From the NCBI GenBank assembly GCA_904394975.1, contig CAJFNQ010000010.1, positions 25,649 through 89,648 of the forward strand: a DNA stretch of 64,000 nucleotides, read 5' to 3'. Within the stretch, counting starts at the first letter, position 1. Every line of letters starts with the position of its first letter. Both the position numbers and the translations under genes were made by a program. Origin of the DNA: Metaruminococcus_A gallistercoris. GTDB lineage: Bacteria > Bacillota > Clostridia > Oscillospirales > Ruminococcaceae. The notes beneath the pieces were generated by a model that saw only the letters and a list, made by a program, of their open reading frames with translations, was not told the origin of the DNA and did no database searches. Shown here piece by piece: positions 49,774 to 60,878 of this stretch.

Positions 49774-50957
49774 GCTTCCCGTTCCTTTTCCAAATCTTTC
49801 ATAAATTCACCGATGCGTGAGATTGCTTCCAGCAGGTGCTTCTTTGAATAAGAGTAAGAAACACGAATATACCCTTCCCCGCTTTCACCGAAAGCAGTAC
49901 CGGGCACAACGGCAACCTTTTTGGAATAAAGAAGTTTTTCACAGAATTCATCCGAAGTAAGGCCGGTCGACTGAATGGACGGGAAAATATAAAACGCTCC
50001 CTCCGGCTCAAAGCACGGCAAACCAATGGAAGTAAATCCATCAATGACCAGACGCCGGCGAATGTTGTAATCGTCCCGCATTTCGCGAACACTGTCGTCA
50101 CAGTTTTTAAGCGCTTCAATTGCCGCGTACTGGCTTGTGGTAGGCGCGCACATAATCGCAAACTGATGAAGCTTTGTCATCTGTTTGATGATTGGTTTCG
50201 GACCCGCCGCATATCCAAGGCGCCATCCGGTCATGCTGAAGGTTTTGGAAAAACCGTTGATAACAACAGTGCGCTCTTTCATTCCTTCAATCTCAGCAAT
50301 AGAAACATGCGGACGCTCTCCATAAGTGAGTTCCGCGTAAATCTCATCGGAAAGAACAATGATATTTGACTCACGCAAAACTTCGGCGATCTCCTCTAAA
50401 TGTTCCCTGCGCATAACGGCACCCGTTGGGTTGTTCGGAAAAGGCAGGACAAGGAGTTTCGTTTTTGGTGTGATTTTTGCGCGCAGCTCGTCCGCTGTCA
50501 GGCGAAACCCGTTCTCCGCTTTGGTCGGGATTGGAACCGGAACACCGCCGCAGACACTGACAATCGGCGTATATGCGACAAACGAAGGTTCTACAACCAG
50601 TACCTCATCGCCCGGTTCCACAAACACGCGAATGCACAAGTCAATGGCTTCTGAACCGCCGACTGTAACCAAAATCTCGTCTTTAGGCTCATAGGAAAGA
50701 TTATATTTACGCTGCATATACCGCGCAATCTCTTCACGCAGGCTGAACAAGCCGGCGTTAGCGGAATAACGCGTCATACCGCGTTCCAGTGTTTCAATGC
50801 CTCTGTGGCGAACTGCCCACGGAGTTTTAAAGTCCGGGTCTCCTACGCCGAGAGAGATGACATCGTCCATCTGTTCCGCGATATCAAAAAACTTACGAAT
50901 CCCGGAAGGTTTGATCTGCTGCACCTTTTGGGACATAAGAGAGGAATAATCCATCAA
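49761..50957 (-). CDS. Class I/II PLP aminotransferase
   Basis: A 398-residue fold-type I aminotransferase, near the aromatic/PatA-like group. Motifs: VISLGVGDPDFKTP, LVLPFPNNPTGAVM (Asn-Pro), SDEIYAEL, the PLP Lys in NGFSKTFSMTGWRLGYAAG, and C-terminal GEGYIRVSYSYS (Arg carboxylate anchor). The TTG 50957 sits eight bases after AAGGAG; an ATG follows directly. Downstream of and overlapping an Lrp-type regulator by four bases, which may control it in response to an amino acid. Confidence 0.92.
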   Translation of the reverse strand: MMDYSSLMSQKVQQIKPSGIRKFFDIAEQMDDVISLGVGDPDFKTPWAVRHRGIETLERGMTRYSANAGLFSLREEIARYMQRKYNLSYEPKDEILVTVGGSEAIDLCIRVFVEPGDEVLVVEPSFVAYTPIVSVCGGVPVPIPTKAENGFRLTADELRAKITPKTKLLVLPFPNNPTGAVMRREHLEEIAEVLRESNIIVLSDEIYAELTYGERPHVSIAEIEGMKERTVVINGFSKTFSMTGWRLGYAAGPKPIIKQMTKLHQFAIMCAPTTSQYAAIEALKNCDDSVREMRDDYNIRRRLVIDGFTSIGLPCFEPEGAFYIFPSIQSTGLTSDEFCEKLLYSKKVAVVPGTAFGESGEGYIRVSYSYSKKHLLEAISRIGEFMKDLEKEREACQK

Positions 50958-51433
50958 AGCAACGCACTCCTTCTCCGGTCAGTATCGCTTCCGCTGAGCA
51001 CAACGCCTTTCTCTTTATAACGCACCAATACAAAGTGTGTTGCGGTGGAAAGGACGGAATCCAGCGCTGCAAGTCTCTGCTGAACAAACATAGCGATATC
51101 TTTAAACGTTTTGCATTCCAGAATCACCAGCAGATCATAGCCGCCGGACATCAGATAGACAGTGTCCACTTCAGAGTAAGCCATAATGCGCCGGGCAATG
51201 TCCTCAAAGCCAAGATCGCGTTTAGGAGACACTTTTACCTCGATAATCGCCTGAACCGCCTGTTCGTCAATCTGTTCGTGGTCAAGCAGCACCTTGTAGC
51301 CACGGATAATCCCTTTTTTCTCATAAGCAGCGATCTGCTTTTCAATATCTTCCTCGGTCGTGCCAAGCATGGTCGCCAACTGTTTATTGGAAAATCTTGC
51401 GTTTTCATTAAGCAAAGACAATAATTTATCCAT
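50954..51433 (-). CDS. Lrp/AsnC family transcriptional regulator
   Basis: A 159-residue regulator: an N-terminal winged helix (LLSLLNENARFSNKQLATMLGTTEEDIEKQI) and a C-terminal RAM effector domain (VEVKVSP-like VIEVKVSPKRDLGFEDIARRI, then VDTVYLMSGGYDLLVILE). ATG 51433 follows AGGAGGAG. It shares a transcript with the aminotransferase and DUF362 genes and could be autoregulated; the effector is unknown. Confidence 0.93.
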   Translation of the reverse strand: MDKLLSLLNENARFSNKQLATMLGTTEEDIEKQIAAYEKKGIIRGYKVLLDHEQIDEQAVQAIIEVKVSPKRDLGFEDIARRIMAYSEVDTVYLMSGGYDLLVILECKTFKDIAMFVQQRLAALDSVLSTATHFVLVRYKEKGVVLSGSDTDRRRSALL

Positions 51434-51525
51434 CTGACGTCTCCTCCTATACATTTATAAACAGGTTATGCACAAAAAGTGATGATAAACCCAATTTTTC
51501 CCGAGCTTTCGGTGAAAATACCATT

Positions 51526-51554
51526 ATTATATCAGCATCTTTTCAAATTGTCCA
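51526..51554 (-). promoter_or_regulatory. Promoter of the lrp-type operon
   Basis: On the minus strand, TGGACA (51549-51554), 17 bases and TATAAT (51526-51531) with an extended TG before the -10. A leader of about 90 bases follows. Confidence 0.75.
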
Positions 51555-51610
51555 TTCACAGCAAAGCTTCAAGACGGAATACGGGTTCAAACAAAAAGCA
51601 AACCACAACT

Positions 51611-52420
51611 TTACAAAATCGGTAATTCGACCGGCTTATGCTGCACATAATAAGTTAGTGTTTGAAATCCGGCTTCCTTTATTAAGGAAATTGCCTCAGC
51701 AATTCCCTTTCCAACATCCTGCGCGCAATGGGAATCCGACCCAACCGTCACATAGTGCCCGCCAAGTTCTTTAAACCTGCGAACAACCCAAAACGGCGGC
51801 ATCGTTTCCCGCATGGTCTGCCGAAGACCGGAGGTATTGACTTCCAAAGCATGCCCTGTTTTGGCAAGGCAGGACAAAATTTCATCGATCTGTTTTTTAT
51901 ACGGGTCCAAATCGACCTCAAAGCCCTGCGCTTTCATATAACGAAGCGGATAGGTCATATGTGCAAGCGAATCAAAGCGTCCCCAATCCGCTAAAGAAAG
52001 CAACTCGGTAAAATAGCGCTTTAAAAGCGCTGGTATATCCTCATCTTGATAATCCAGAAACGCAAAATCCGTATAAGCGATCATATTATGAAGAGACCCC
52101 AGAATAAAATCCGTTTTCCCCCAAACATCATCCAGAAACGCTTCAGAAACCGTTTTATTTTCCAGTGCCTGCCCTACCTCGATGCCTTTGAGAAGAACGG
52201 TTTTCCATTCTTCCGACGAGCGGACCTGTTCCATCTCTGCAAGAGAGGCGGGAATGTTCTTCGCATAACCGCCCCCGACAAAGTCGTTCATTTCACAATG
52301 ATCTGTAATCGCATAAGCGTACAAGCCCATCTTTTCCGCTGTGCGGCACATGTCGGCAACCGAATGATCCGCATCCGGCGAATGGGATGAATGGCTGTGT
52401 AAATCAATATATTTTTGCAT
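51611..52420 (-). CDS. PHP-domain histidinol-phosphatase family (HisK type)
   Basis: A 269-residue PHP phosphoesterase. Metal motifs: DLHSHSSHSPDA, AITDHCEMN, GIEVG, LGSLHNM (His), DSLAHMTYPLRY, LEVNTSG and TVGSDSHCAQDVG. ATG 52420 with GGTGATG upstream. Family members dephosphorylate histidinol phosphate, but some are general phosphoesterases and no his genes are nearby. Single gene; no clear terminator seen. Confidence 0.88.
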   Translation of the reverse strand: MQKYIDLHSHSSHSPDADHSVADMCRTAEKMGLYAYAITDHCEMNDFVGGGYAKNIPASLAEMEQVRSSEEWKTVLLKGIEVGQALENKTVSEAFLDDVWGKTDFILGSLHNMIAYTDFAFLDYQDEDIPALLKRYFTELLSLADWGRFDSLAHMTYPLRYMKAQGFEVDLDPYKKQIDEILSCLAKTGHALEVNTSGLRQTMRETMPPFWVVRRFKELGGHYVTVGSDSHCAQDVGKGIAEAISLIKEAGFQTLTYYVQHKPVELPIL

Positions 52421-52569
52421 ATTCTCATCACCAATCCTGCATATCAATATTTAAAACACAAATATTTGACAAAAATATTATATCGAAAAAACGAGCTTCT
52501 GTGTAGCACATAATTGACAATTTTTCAAAATTAGCAAGCTAATCTTTGTGCATATCTTTCATTCCAATC

Positions 52570-52598
52570 TTGTAACAAATATAGTAAGATAGTAATAT
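52570..52598 (+). promoter_or_regulatory. Promoter of the ACT-PFL-V-ATPase transcript
   Basis: TTGTAA (52570-52575), 17 bases and TAATAT (52593-52598), 43 bases before the ACT gene. No other strong promoter or terminator was seen up to 62908. Confidence 0.7.
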
Positions 52599-52640
52599 CC
52601 GTTGAAGATGAATCGAAAACATATTTCGGGAGGATTTTTC

Positions 52641-52910
52641 ATGCGTGCAGTTATTACCGTTATCGGCAAGGACACTGTAGGGATTCTTGCAAAAGTCAGC
52701 GGCATTTGTGCCAAGTATAACGCGAATATCATTGAAGTGACCCAGTCTGTTTTACAGGATCTGTTCTGTATGATCATGCTGGCGGATATTTCAAAAATAA
52801 ATGTTGAATACAAGGAGCTTTCCGCAGCGCTGGATGCGCTTGGAAAAGAAATGGACATTTCGGTTCATGCAATGCACGAAGACATCTTTAATTCCATGCA
52901 CAGAATTTAA
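52641..52910 (+). CDS. ACT-domain protein (UPF0237)
   Basis: An 89-residue single ACT-domain protein: AVITVIGKDTVGILAKVSGICAKYNANIIEVTQSV, then FCMIMLADIS, with a C-terminal helix and MHEDIFNSMHRI typical of the family. ACT domains usually bind amino acids. ATG 52641 follows GGGAGG. Twelve bases before the PFL-like gene, its usual partner; together they probably form a regulated enzyme pair of unknown activity. Confidence 0.93.
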   Translation: MRAVITVIGKDTVGILAKVSGICAKYNANIIEVTQSVLQDLFCMIMLADISKINVEYKELSAALDALGKEMDISVHAMHEDIFNSMHRI

Positions 52911-52921
52911 GGAGAAGCGTT

Positions 52922-54277
52922 ATGTTGAATACCTACGACATTCTGGAAACCATACGGATGATCCAGGATCAGTGTCTTGACATCCGTACCATCACCATGG
53001 GCATTTCGCTGCTCGATTGCATTGACCCGGATATTGACCGTTCCTGCGAGAAGGTGTATGAAAAAGTCACCCGTCTTGCCAAAAATCTGGTCAAGGTTGG
53101 AGAGGATATCGAAACGGAATATGGGATACCTATTATTAATAAGCGTATTTCCGTTACACCGATCGCGATTCTTGCAGCTGCGGCAAAGGGCGATACCGTC
53201 AAGTTCGCTAAGACGCTTCAGCGCTGCGCGGAAACCTGTGGGGTAAACTTTATCGGCGGCTATTCCGCGCTTGTCCAGAAGGGGTACAGCGCAGGCGACG
53301 AAGCGCTCATCCGCTCGATTCCGGAAGCTCTTGCCGTAACAGAAAATGTCTGCTCTTCTGTCAACATTGGTTCTACCAAAACCGGCATCAATCTGGACGC
53401 AGTCGGATTGATGGGCGAAGTGGTAAAACGCACTGCCGAACTCACCTCAGACCGCGACTGTATTGGCGCAGCAAAACTCGTTGTATTCTGCAACGCTCCG
53501 GAAGACAACCCGTTTATGGCTGGTGCGTTCCATGGCGTTGGAGAACCGGACTGCATGATCAATGTCGGCGTTTCCGGTCCGGGTGTTGTTCGCGCGGCAC
53601 TTGCGAAATATCCAGACGCGGATATTACCAAAATCGCCGATATCATTAAGAAAACCGCTTTCAAAATTACGCGGATGGGTCAGCTGGTCGGCACAGAAGC
53701 ATCCAAACGGCTGGGTGTTCCGTTCGGTATTGTTGATCTTTCTCTGGCGCCGACTCCGGCGGTCGGTGACTCGGTCGCTCACATTCTGGAAGAGATCGGC
53801 CTTGAAAAATGCGGAACACACGGAACAACCGCTACTCTTGCCATGCTTAACGACGCTGTGAAAAAAGGCGGCGTTATGGCTTCCAGCAAAGTCGGCGGAC
53901 TTTCCGGCGCGTTTATTCCGGTCACAGAAGACGCAGGCATGATTGATGCTGCACGCTGCGGTTCCCTTTCCATTGAAAAATTGGAAGCAATGACAGCTGT
54001 ATGCTCCGTCGGACTGGATATGATCGTTGTACCGGGTGATATTCCGGCGGATACCATTGCCGCAATTATTGCGGATGAAGCCGCGATCGGCATGGTCAAC
54101 TCCAAGACCACCGCGGTTCGTCTGATCCCGGCAATTGGCAAAAAAGAAGGCGACGAACTGAATTTCGGCGGACTGCTCGGAAGCGGACCGGTCATGAAAA
54201 TCAACTCTTACTCCTCCTCCAAATTTATTAAGAGAGGCGGTCAGATACCGGCGCCGATGCAGAGCCTAAAGAACTAA
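52922..54277 (+). CDS. PFL-like UPF0210 family protein (DUF711)
   Basis: A 451-residue protein of the UPF0210/DUF711 family, related in fold to pyruvate formate-lyase. Typical stretches: IRMIQDQCLDIRTITMGISLLDC, VCSSVNIGSTKTGINLDAV, PFMAGAFHGVGEPDCMINVGVSGPGVV and DLSLAPTPAVGDSVA. It has no glycyl-radical loop at the C-terminus (ends PAPMQSLKN), so radical chemistry is unlikely by that means. Directly before the V-ATPase genes (20 bases). Confidence 0.93.
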   Translation: MLNTYDILETIRMIQDQCLDIRTITMGISLLDCIDPDIDRSCEKVYEKVTRLAKNLVKVGEDIETEYGIPIINKRISVTPIAILAAAAKGDTVKFAKTLQRCAETCGVNFIGGYSALVQKGYSAGDEALIRSIPEALAVTENVCSSVNIGSTKTGINLDAVGLMGEVVKRTAELTSDRDCIGAAKLVVFCNAPEDNPFMAGAFHGVGEPDCMINVGVSGPGVVRAALAKYPDADITKIADIIKKTAFKITRMGQLVGTEASKRLGVPFGIVDLSLAPTPAVGDSVAHILEEIGLEKCGTHGTTATLAMLNDAVKKGGVMASSKVGGLSGAFIPVTEDAGMIDAARCGSLSIEKLEAMTAVCSVGLDMIVVPGDIPADTIAAIIADEAAIGMVNSKTTAVRLIPAIGKKEGDELNFGGLLGSGPVMKINSYSSSKFIKRGGQIPAPMQSLKN

Positions 54278-54297
54278 CTGGAAATCAGGTGAAGCAG

Positions 54298-54612
54298 ATG
54301 GATGAGATCATCAAAGAAATCATCGAAATTGATAAACAAGCCAGTGCCAAGCTGGAAGAAGCAAACCGAATCAAAGACGAGGTATTAAAAAAACAGCTTG
54401 AGCACGAAAACGAAGAACTCCGAAAAAAGATGCGCGAGCGTGCGCAAAAGCATCTGGATGAAGTTCGCAGAACAGAACAGGAATATGCAAATGAAAAATG
54501 CGCAGAGATTGAAGCAAACAAACAAAAAGCATTTTCCGCTCTGAAAAAAGTATATGACGAGAACCATCAGATCTGGGAAGACGATCTTTACAGCCGCGTT
54601 TTAGGCAGGTGA
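54298..54612 (+). CDS. V-type ATPase subunit H (peripheral stalk)
   Basis: A 104-residue, highly charged coiled-coil protein (EIIEIDKQASAKLEEANRIKDEVLKKQ...). This fits subunit H (also called G) that pairs with E to form the stator. ATG 54298 is chosen because AGGTGA is then spaced correctly; a GTG nine bases earlier is inside the SD. First structural gene of the V-ATPase set. Confidence 0.85.
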   Translation: MDEIIKEIIEIDKQASAKLEEANRIKDEVLKKQLEHENEELRKKMRERAQKHLDEVRRTEQEYANEKCAEIEANKQKAFSALKKVYDENHQIWEDDLYSRVLGR

Positions 54613-54616
54613 GAAC

Positions 54617-55660
54617 ATGTTTGCGACATCCCTCTCGGGCAATACAATTTCCGCTAAGGCAAAGTGTATGTATGGCAAACGCCTAACGGAAGAAAACTAT
54701 AATGATATGCTGCGCAAAAGCAGTGTATCCGAATTGGCCGCTTATTTAAAGGACGAGACCTGTTATCGGTCCGCTCTGGAACAGATTGATACACACAGTA
54801 TTCACAGAGGCCAGCTGGAAAGTCTTTTAATGCGGGAATTGTTTAACCGGTATACCAAATTATGCCGTTACAACTTTACCGGAGATAATGACTTTTATAA
54901 TTATCTCATTCTGCAGGATGAGATCGAGCAGATTTTAAAGTGTGTTCTCTCACTCAACGCGGGAACGATGTCGAGCTTTATTCTGGATCTTCCGGCTTAC
55001 CTTATTCATCATGCTTCGTTTGACATGATGGAACTCGCAAAGGTGCGCGAGTTTGACGATTTGCTTTCTGTTTTAAATCACACTCCCTATCAGGAGATCG
55101 TGGAACAGTTCCGCCCCGCGGCAGGCGAACCCATTGACTATGCGGCCTGCGAAAAAGGACTGATGACCTACCATTATGAACACCTGCTGGAAACCATCCG
55201 GAAAAAGTTCAGGGGCCAAACGAGAAAAGATTTGGAAAAAGTTATCCGTGTCAATGTAACGCTGACAAATCTTATGACCATCTATCGTTTAAAGCGGTAT
55301 TTTGGAGCACAGAAACAGGAAATTGAATCTTTGATTCTTCCCTTCTCATTTAAGCTGAACCATGGCATGCTTCAAAAGCTGATCGAAGCACCGAATGCCG
55401 ATGAATTCTTTGAGCTGTTTCATGAGTGTTATTACGGAAAAAATCAAGATTCAAACGATAATCTGGTATTTGAACATGATCTGGACCAGATTATTTACCA
55501 ATACAACAAGAAACTCATGCGGTTTTCAACAAGCCCCCCCGCTGTACTTTATGCGTTTATTATCCTCAACAATATTGAAGTAAAAAACATTATCAAAGTG
55601 ATTGAGGGAATCCGCTATCAGGTTCCCGCATCTCAAATCAAACAGTTACTGGTTCTGTAA
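54617..55660 (+). CDS. V-type ATPase subunit C (central stalk cap)
   Basis: A 347-residue subunit that links the central stalk to the membrane ring. Family stretch KAKCMYGKRLTEENYNDMLRKSSVSELAAYLK and a C-terminal FSTSPPAVLYAFIILNNIEVKNIIKVIEGIRY (part shown). ATG 54617 four bases after H. Here C precedes I and K, while many clostridial operons put it between E and F. Confidence 0.9.
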   Translation: MFATSLSGNTISAKAKCMYGKRLTEENYNDMLRKSSVSELAAYLKDETCYRSALEQIDTHSIHRGQLESLLMRELFNRYTKLCRYNFTGDNDFYNYLILQDEIEQILKCVLSLNAGTMSSFILDLPAYLIHHASFDMMELAKVREFDDLLSVLNHTPYQEIVEQFRPAAGEPIDYAACEKGLMTYHYEHLLETIRKKFRGQTRKDLEKVIRVNVTLTNLMTIYRLKRYFGAQKQEIESLILPFSFKLNHGMLQKLIEAPNADEFFELFHECYYGKNQDSNDNLVFEHDLDQIIYQYNKKLMRFSTSPPAVLYAFIILNNIEVKNIIKVIEGIRYQVPASQIKQLLVL

Positions 55661-55684
55661 CGTTAAGGTAGGTGCTCAGCATAA

Positions 55685-57631
55685 ATGGCAATTGAAAAAA
55701 TGTCTCTTGTGAATATTGTGGGCAATGTGGACGATATGGACCGTGCAATGACTGTTTGCTGCCAATCCGGTTATTTTCATCCGGAAAGTGCCAGTCAATA
55801 TGCAGATGAATTGAGCGGCGCAACATTATTGCAGGACTCCAATCCGTACAGCAGCCTCATCAAGCGCTTGGTTGACCTGTCTTACCGCCTTGGCTTTAAA
55901 CTGATGTATGAAGATACCGGCAGTCTCAAGCTGCGGCCTTCTCAATTTGAAGAAAAGGTGACCGAGCTGGAAAACAAGTATGAGCAACTTCGCCTCCAAA
56001 AAGAGGAACTTTCTGAGAAGGTCACGCAAAACGAGCAGGCGCTCGTGCAGCTCAAACACATGAAAGGGCTTGCGGAAAAATTTGATGATATCTTCGCCTG
56101 CAAAGCCGTGTCTTCCCGCTTCGGTATCCTGCCGAATGACAGTTTTTCCAAGCTGGATTACTACAATGACAAACCCTTTTTCTTCTTTACGTTTGATGTG
56201 GATGAACAGTATCATTGGGGCGTTTATTTTGTTCCAACTGTAATCAAAGAAGAGATTGATGGAATTTTTCGTTCTCTCTTTTTCCAGCGGATACGAATAC
56301 CGGATTACGCACACCAAACTCCGGATGTGGCAATTGTAAACATTACCCGGATGCTGGAAGAGAATCAAAACGAATTAAAAAGAACAGAAGAACAACTAAA
56401 GCAGCTTTCTGCCGATTCCCGCGTGATGCTGCGGCAAATCTTTTCCGTGTTAAAGTTCGAAAGTGACACGTTTGAACTGCATAAATATGTGGTGGTTCGA
56501 CAGGAACAGTTTTTTCTGGTGGGATTCATCCCCCAAAAGAACGCGGAAGCATTCAAAAAACTGTTTGAGAGCATTCAAAGCTGCGACTGTGTCACTCGCG
56601 CAGATGACGCCGATCCGAGGCTTACTCCTCCGGTTAAACTCAAAAACAACTGGTTTACCCGGCCGTTTGAAATGTTCGTTTCCATGTATGGGCTTCCCGA
56701 ATACGGAGGGTTTGATCCGACTCCATTGGTCGCATACACCTACTGCTTCTTGTTTGGCATGATGTTCGGTGACCTGGGACAGGGATTGCTGCTTTCGGTT
56801 ATCGGGCTTCTGATGTGGAAGCTGAAAAAAATGATGCTCGGCCGTATTCTGGCGCGAGTCGGAATTTTCAGTGCGATTTTCGGCACGGCATACGGTTCTG
56901 TTTTTGGACTGGAGCATCTGCTGGACCCGTTCTTTATCAATGTTCTTGGACTTCCCGGTAAGCCGATTGAGGTATTTGACCCGGAAACAACCAACATGCT
57001 TCTGCTGGTAGCCATTGGGATTGGCGCGGTGCTGATCACCGTATCCATCCTGATCAACATTATACTTAGTTTAAAGAAGCGAGACTATGAACGGTCCATT
57101 TTCGGTAACAATGGGGTCGCGGGGTTGGTATTTTATGTTTCTGTCATTGCGGCTGCCGCACTGCTCATGTTCTTTAACATTAACGTTTTAAATCCGCTCT
57201 TTATTATTCTTTGCATCGTTCTTCCCTTGCTTCTGATTTTTCTGCGGGAACCGCTTGCGAAATGGGTTTCCAAACGCAAAGATCTAAAACCGGAAGACGG
57301 CATAGGCGGATTTATTGTAACCAACTTCTTTGAGTTGTTTGAAAATGTTTTAAGCTATATTACAAACACCGTTTCATTCCTGCGTGTTGGCGGATTTGTT
57401 CTGAGCCACGCGGGCATGATGGCGGTCGTGCTCACGTTAATGGAAATGATCGGCGGCGTTGGAAGCCCGATCATCTTCGTCGTAGGCAATCTTTTTGTTA
57501 TGGCAATGGAAGGGTTGATCGTTGGAATTCAGGTATTGAGACTTGAATTTTACGAAATCTTCAGCCGTTTCTATGAAGGAAACGGAAAAGAATTCCGCCC
57601 TGCCGTTGTAACATATAAAGTAGACGAATAA
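55685..57631 (+). CDS. ntpI: V-type ATPase subunit I (membrane stator)
   Basis: A 648-residue subunit: a cytosolic N-terminal half with long coiled coils (about 80-130, 210-250) and a membrane half with about seven helices. Motifs TPLVAYTYCFLFGMMFGDLGQGLLLS and the key Arg-containing helix NTVSFLRVGGFVLSHAGMM near the end, then EGLIVGIQVLRLEFYEIFSRFYEGNGKEF. The Arg and following helix form the ion path against the K ring. Confidence 0.95.
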   Translation: MAIEKMSLVNIVGNVDDMDRAMTVCCQSGYFHPESASQYADELSGATLLQDSNPYSSLIKRLVDLSYRLGFKLMYEDTGSLKLRPSQFEEKVTELENKYEQLRLQKEELSEKVTQNEQALVQLKHMKGLAEKFDDIFACKAVSSRFGILPNDSFSKLDYYNDKPFFFFTFDVDEQYHWGVYFVPTVIKEEIDGIFRSLFFQRIRIPDYAHQTPDVAIVNITRMLEENQNELKRTEEQLKQLSADSRVMLRQIFSVLKFESDTFELHKYVVVRQEQFFLVGFIPQKNAEAFKKLFESIQSCDCVTRADDADPRLTPPVKLKNNWFTRPFEMFVSMYGLPEYGGFDPTPLVAYTYCFLFGMMFGDLGQGLLLSVIGLLMWKLKKMMLGRILARVGIFSAIFGTAYGSVFGLEHLLDPFFINVLGLPGKPIEVFDPETTNMLLLVAIGIGAVLITVSILINIILSLKKRDYERSIFGNNGVAGLVFYVSVIAAAALLMFFNINVLNPLFIILCIVLPLLLIFLREPLAKWVSKRKDLKPEDGIGGFIVTNFFELFENVLSYITNTVSFLRVGGFVLSHAGMMAVVLTLMEMIGGVGSPIIFVVGNLFVMAMEGLIVGIQVLRLEFYEIFSRFYEGNGKEFRPAVVTYKVDE

Positions 57632-57657
57632 GCGTGATTTTTCAGGAGGACAAAATT

Positions 57658-58086
57658 ATGGAAAACGCTATGATGTTTTTACTGCCGCTTGCAATTGTTA
57701 TTCTGCTTGCTATGCCGCTGGTGCCGATCATCCGTGGTGTAAAAACCGGAAAGAAAGCAAAACACGCCATCATGTTTAATCTTTGCGCATTCGCAGGCGT
57801 CTGCCTTGCTGCAATCGCTCTTCCGCTCACCGGTCTTGCTGCTGACGCTACAACTGCCGTTGCTGGTGATGGCGGTGCGGGACTCGGTTACATTGGCGCC
57901 GCTCTTTCGACTGGCCTCGCATCAGTCGGCGCAGGTATTGCGGTTGCCGCTGCTGTTCCTGCCGCAATCGGTTTGTACAGTGAAGACGCAAAATCCTTTG
58001 GTAAAGGCCTGATCTTTGTAGCTCTTGGTGAAGGTATTGCACTGTACGGTATCCTGATCTCAATCTTGATCATCAACAAGCTTTAA
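57658..58086 (+). CDS. ntpK: V-type ATPase subunit K (rotor ring)
   Basis: A 142-residue proteolipid with four hydrophobic helices. Helix four has the ion-binding carboxylate Glu125 in VALGEGIALYGILIS. The first hairpin (residues 1-60: LLPLAIVILLAMPLVPIIRGV and IMFNLCAFAGVCLAAIAL) is unlike the usual c-ring helices and has no carboxylate, while residues 76-142 are a normal hairpin. So one carboxylate per four helices, as in two-hairpin NtpK proteins. The Gln that helps bind sodium in the NtpK first hairpin is not evident, so ion choice is open. ATG 57658 with GGAGG. Confidence 0.92.
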   Translation: MENAMMFLLPLAIVILLAMPLVPIIRGVKTGKKAKHAIMFNLCAFAGVCLAAIALPLTGLAADATTAVAGDGGAGLGYIGAALSTGLASVGAGIAVAAAVPAAIGLYSEDAKSFGKGLIFVALGEGIALYGILISILIINKL

Positions 58087-58109
58087 GCTTTGAAGGCGAT
58101 GTGATAACA

Positions 58110-58418
58110 ATGCGCTTTTACTTACTGAGTGATAACATTGATACCCAGATGGGCATGCGGCTCGCCGGAATTGAAGGCGTTGTCGTACACGAAGCGGATG
58201 AAGTAAAGGAAGCACTTTACAAAGCCTGCGACATGCGCGATGTAGGTATTGTTCTGATGACCGAGAAACTGGTCAAACTGATTCCGGAAACGGTTTATGA
58301 TATTAAACTGAACCGAAAATCCCCGCTCATTGTGGAAATTCCGGATCGTCATGGCACAGCGCAGATCAGTGAAACGATCAACCGCTATGTTCATGAAGCA
58401 GTAGGAATCACATTGTAA
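58110..58418 (+). CDS. V-type ATPase subunit F (central stalk)
   Basis: A 102-residue central-stalk subunit: FYLLSDNIDTQMGMRLAGIEG at the start, GIVLMTEKLVKLIPE in the middle and PDRHGTAQISETINRYVHEAVG at the end. An in-frame GTG at 58101 is nearer the GAAGG site and could be the true start; ATG 58110 gives the usual N-terminus. Confidence 0.9.
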   Translation: MRFYLLSDNIDTQMGMRLAGIEGVVVHEADEVKEALYKACDMRDVGIVLMTEKLVKLIPETVYDIKLNRKSPLIVEIPDRHGTAQISETINRYVHEAVGITL

Positions 58419-58454
58419 AACGAGCGGCTTCGTTTGACGAAAGGTGGGTTAACA

Positions 58455-59048
58455 TTGGAAGAAGAAAAATTGGCAAAATTTCGCCAGGCGGTGTTTTCGG
58501 ACGTTGACGCAAAAATTGAAAAAATAAAAAAAGAAACCGAAAGCGTAAAAAAAGCCTCTCTCGCACAAACAGAGGATGAACAGTTAAACGACGCTTACGG
58601 CTACATTCAGGATAATGTAGCAAAAATCAAAAACGAATTTAAGCTGGAAGTTTCAAAAAAAGACCTAGCCGCCAGACAGGAGATTCTTCTGGAGCGGGAA
58701 CGTTACCGCAACCTGATCTTACAGGCGATACGCTGCCGTTTGAGCGAGTTTTCCAAAACAGAGGAATACAAGACCTATCTGTTGGAACGATATAAGCTTG
58801 CGGCAACGCAAAATGATATGGATCATGCGGTCGTTTCCTACAAGCCGGAAGATCATTGGTTTGAGCAGGCCGTAAAAGCGGCATGCCCAGAGCAAAACGT
58901 TTTATTTCAGCCGGATTCCCGAATTAAAATGGGCGGTTTTATCATCCGCAATGAACAGATGGGATTTCTGATTGACGAAACATTTGAATCCAAACTGGAA
59001 GAACAAATGCCATACTTTAATCAGAATTGCAGAATTTCGGCTGAATGA
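58455..59048 (+). CDS. V-type ATPase subunit E (peripheral stalk)
   Basis: A 197-residue stalk subunit with an N-terminal coiled coil (KFRQAVFSDVDAKIEKIKKETESVKK) and a C-terminal globular part that ends GGFIIRNEQMGFLIDETFESKLEE. TTG 58455 is the likely start, seven bases after AAAGGTGG; an upstream TTG at 58434 has no SD. Confidence 0.88.
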   Translation: MEEEKLAKFRQAVFSDVDAKIEKIKKETESVKKASLAQTEDEQLNDAYGYIQDNVAKIKNEFKLEVSKKDLAARQEILLERERYRNLILQAIRCRLSEFSKTEEYKTYLLERYKLAATQNDMDHAVVSYKPEDHWFEQAVKAACPEQNVLFQPDSRIKMGGFIIRNEQMGFLIDETFESKLEEQMPYFNQNCRISAE

Positions 59049-59081
59049 ATACGTTTTTGATTCTGCAAAGAGGTGAACACT

Positions 59082-60845
<1,764 letters not shown>

Positions 60846-60878
60846 TCCATCCGGCAGATGAAAAGGAGGCGCTCTTTT

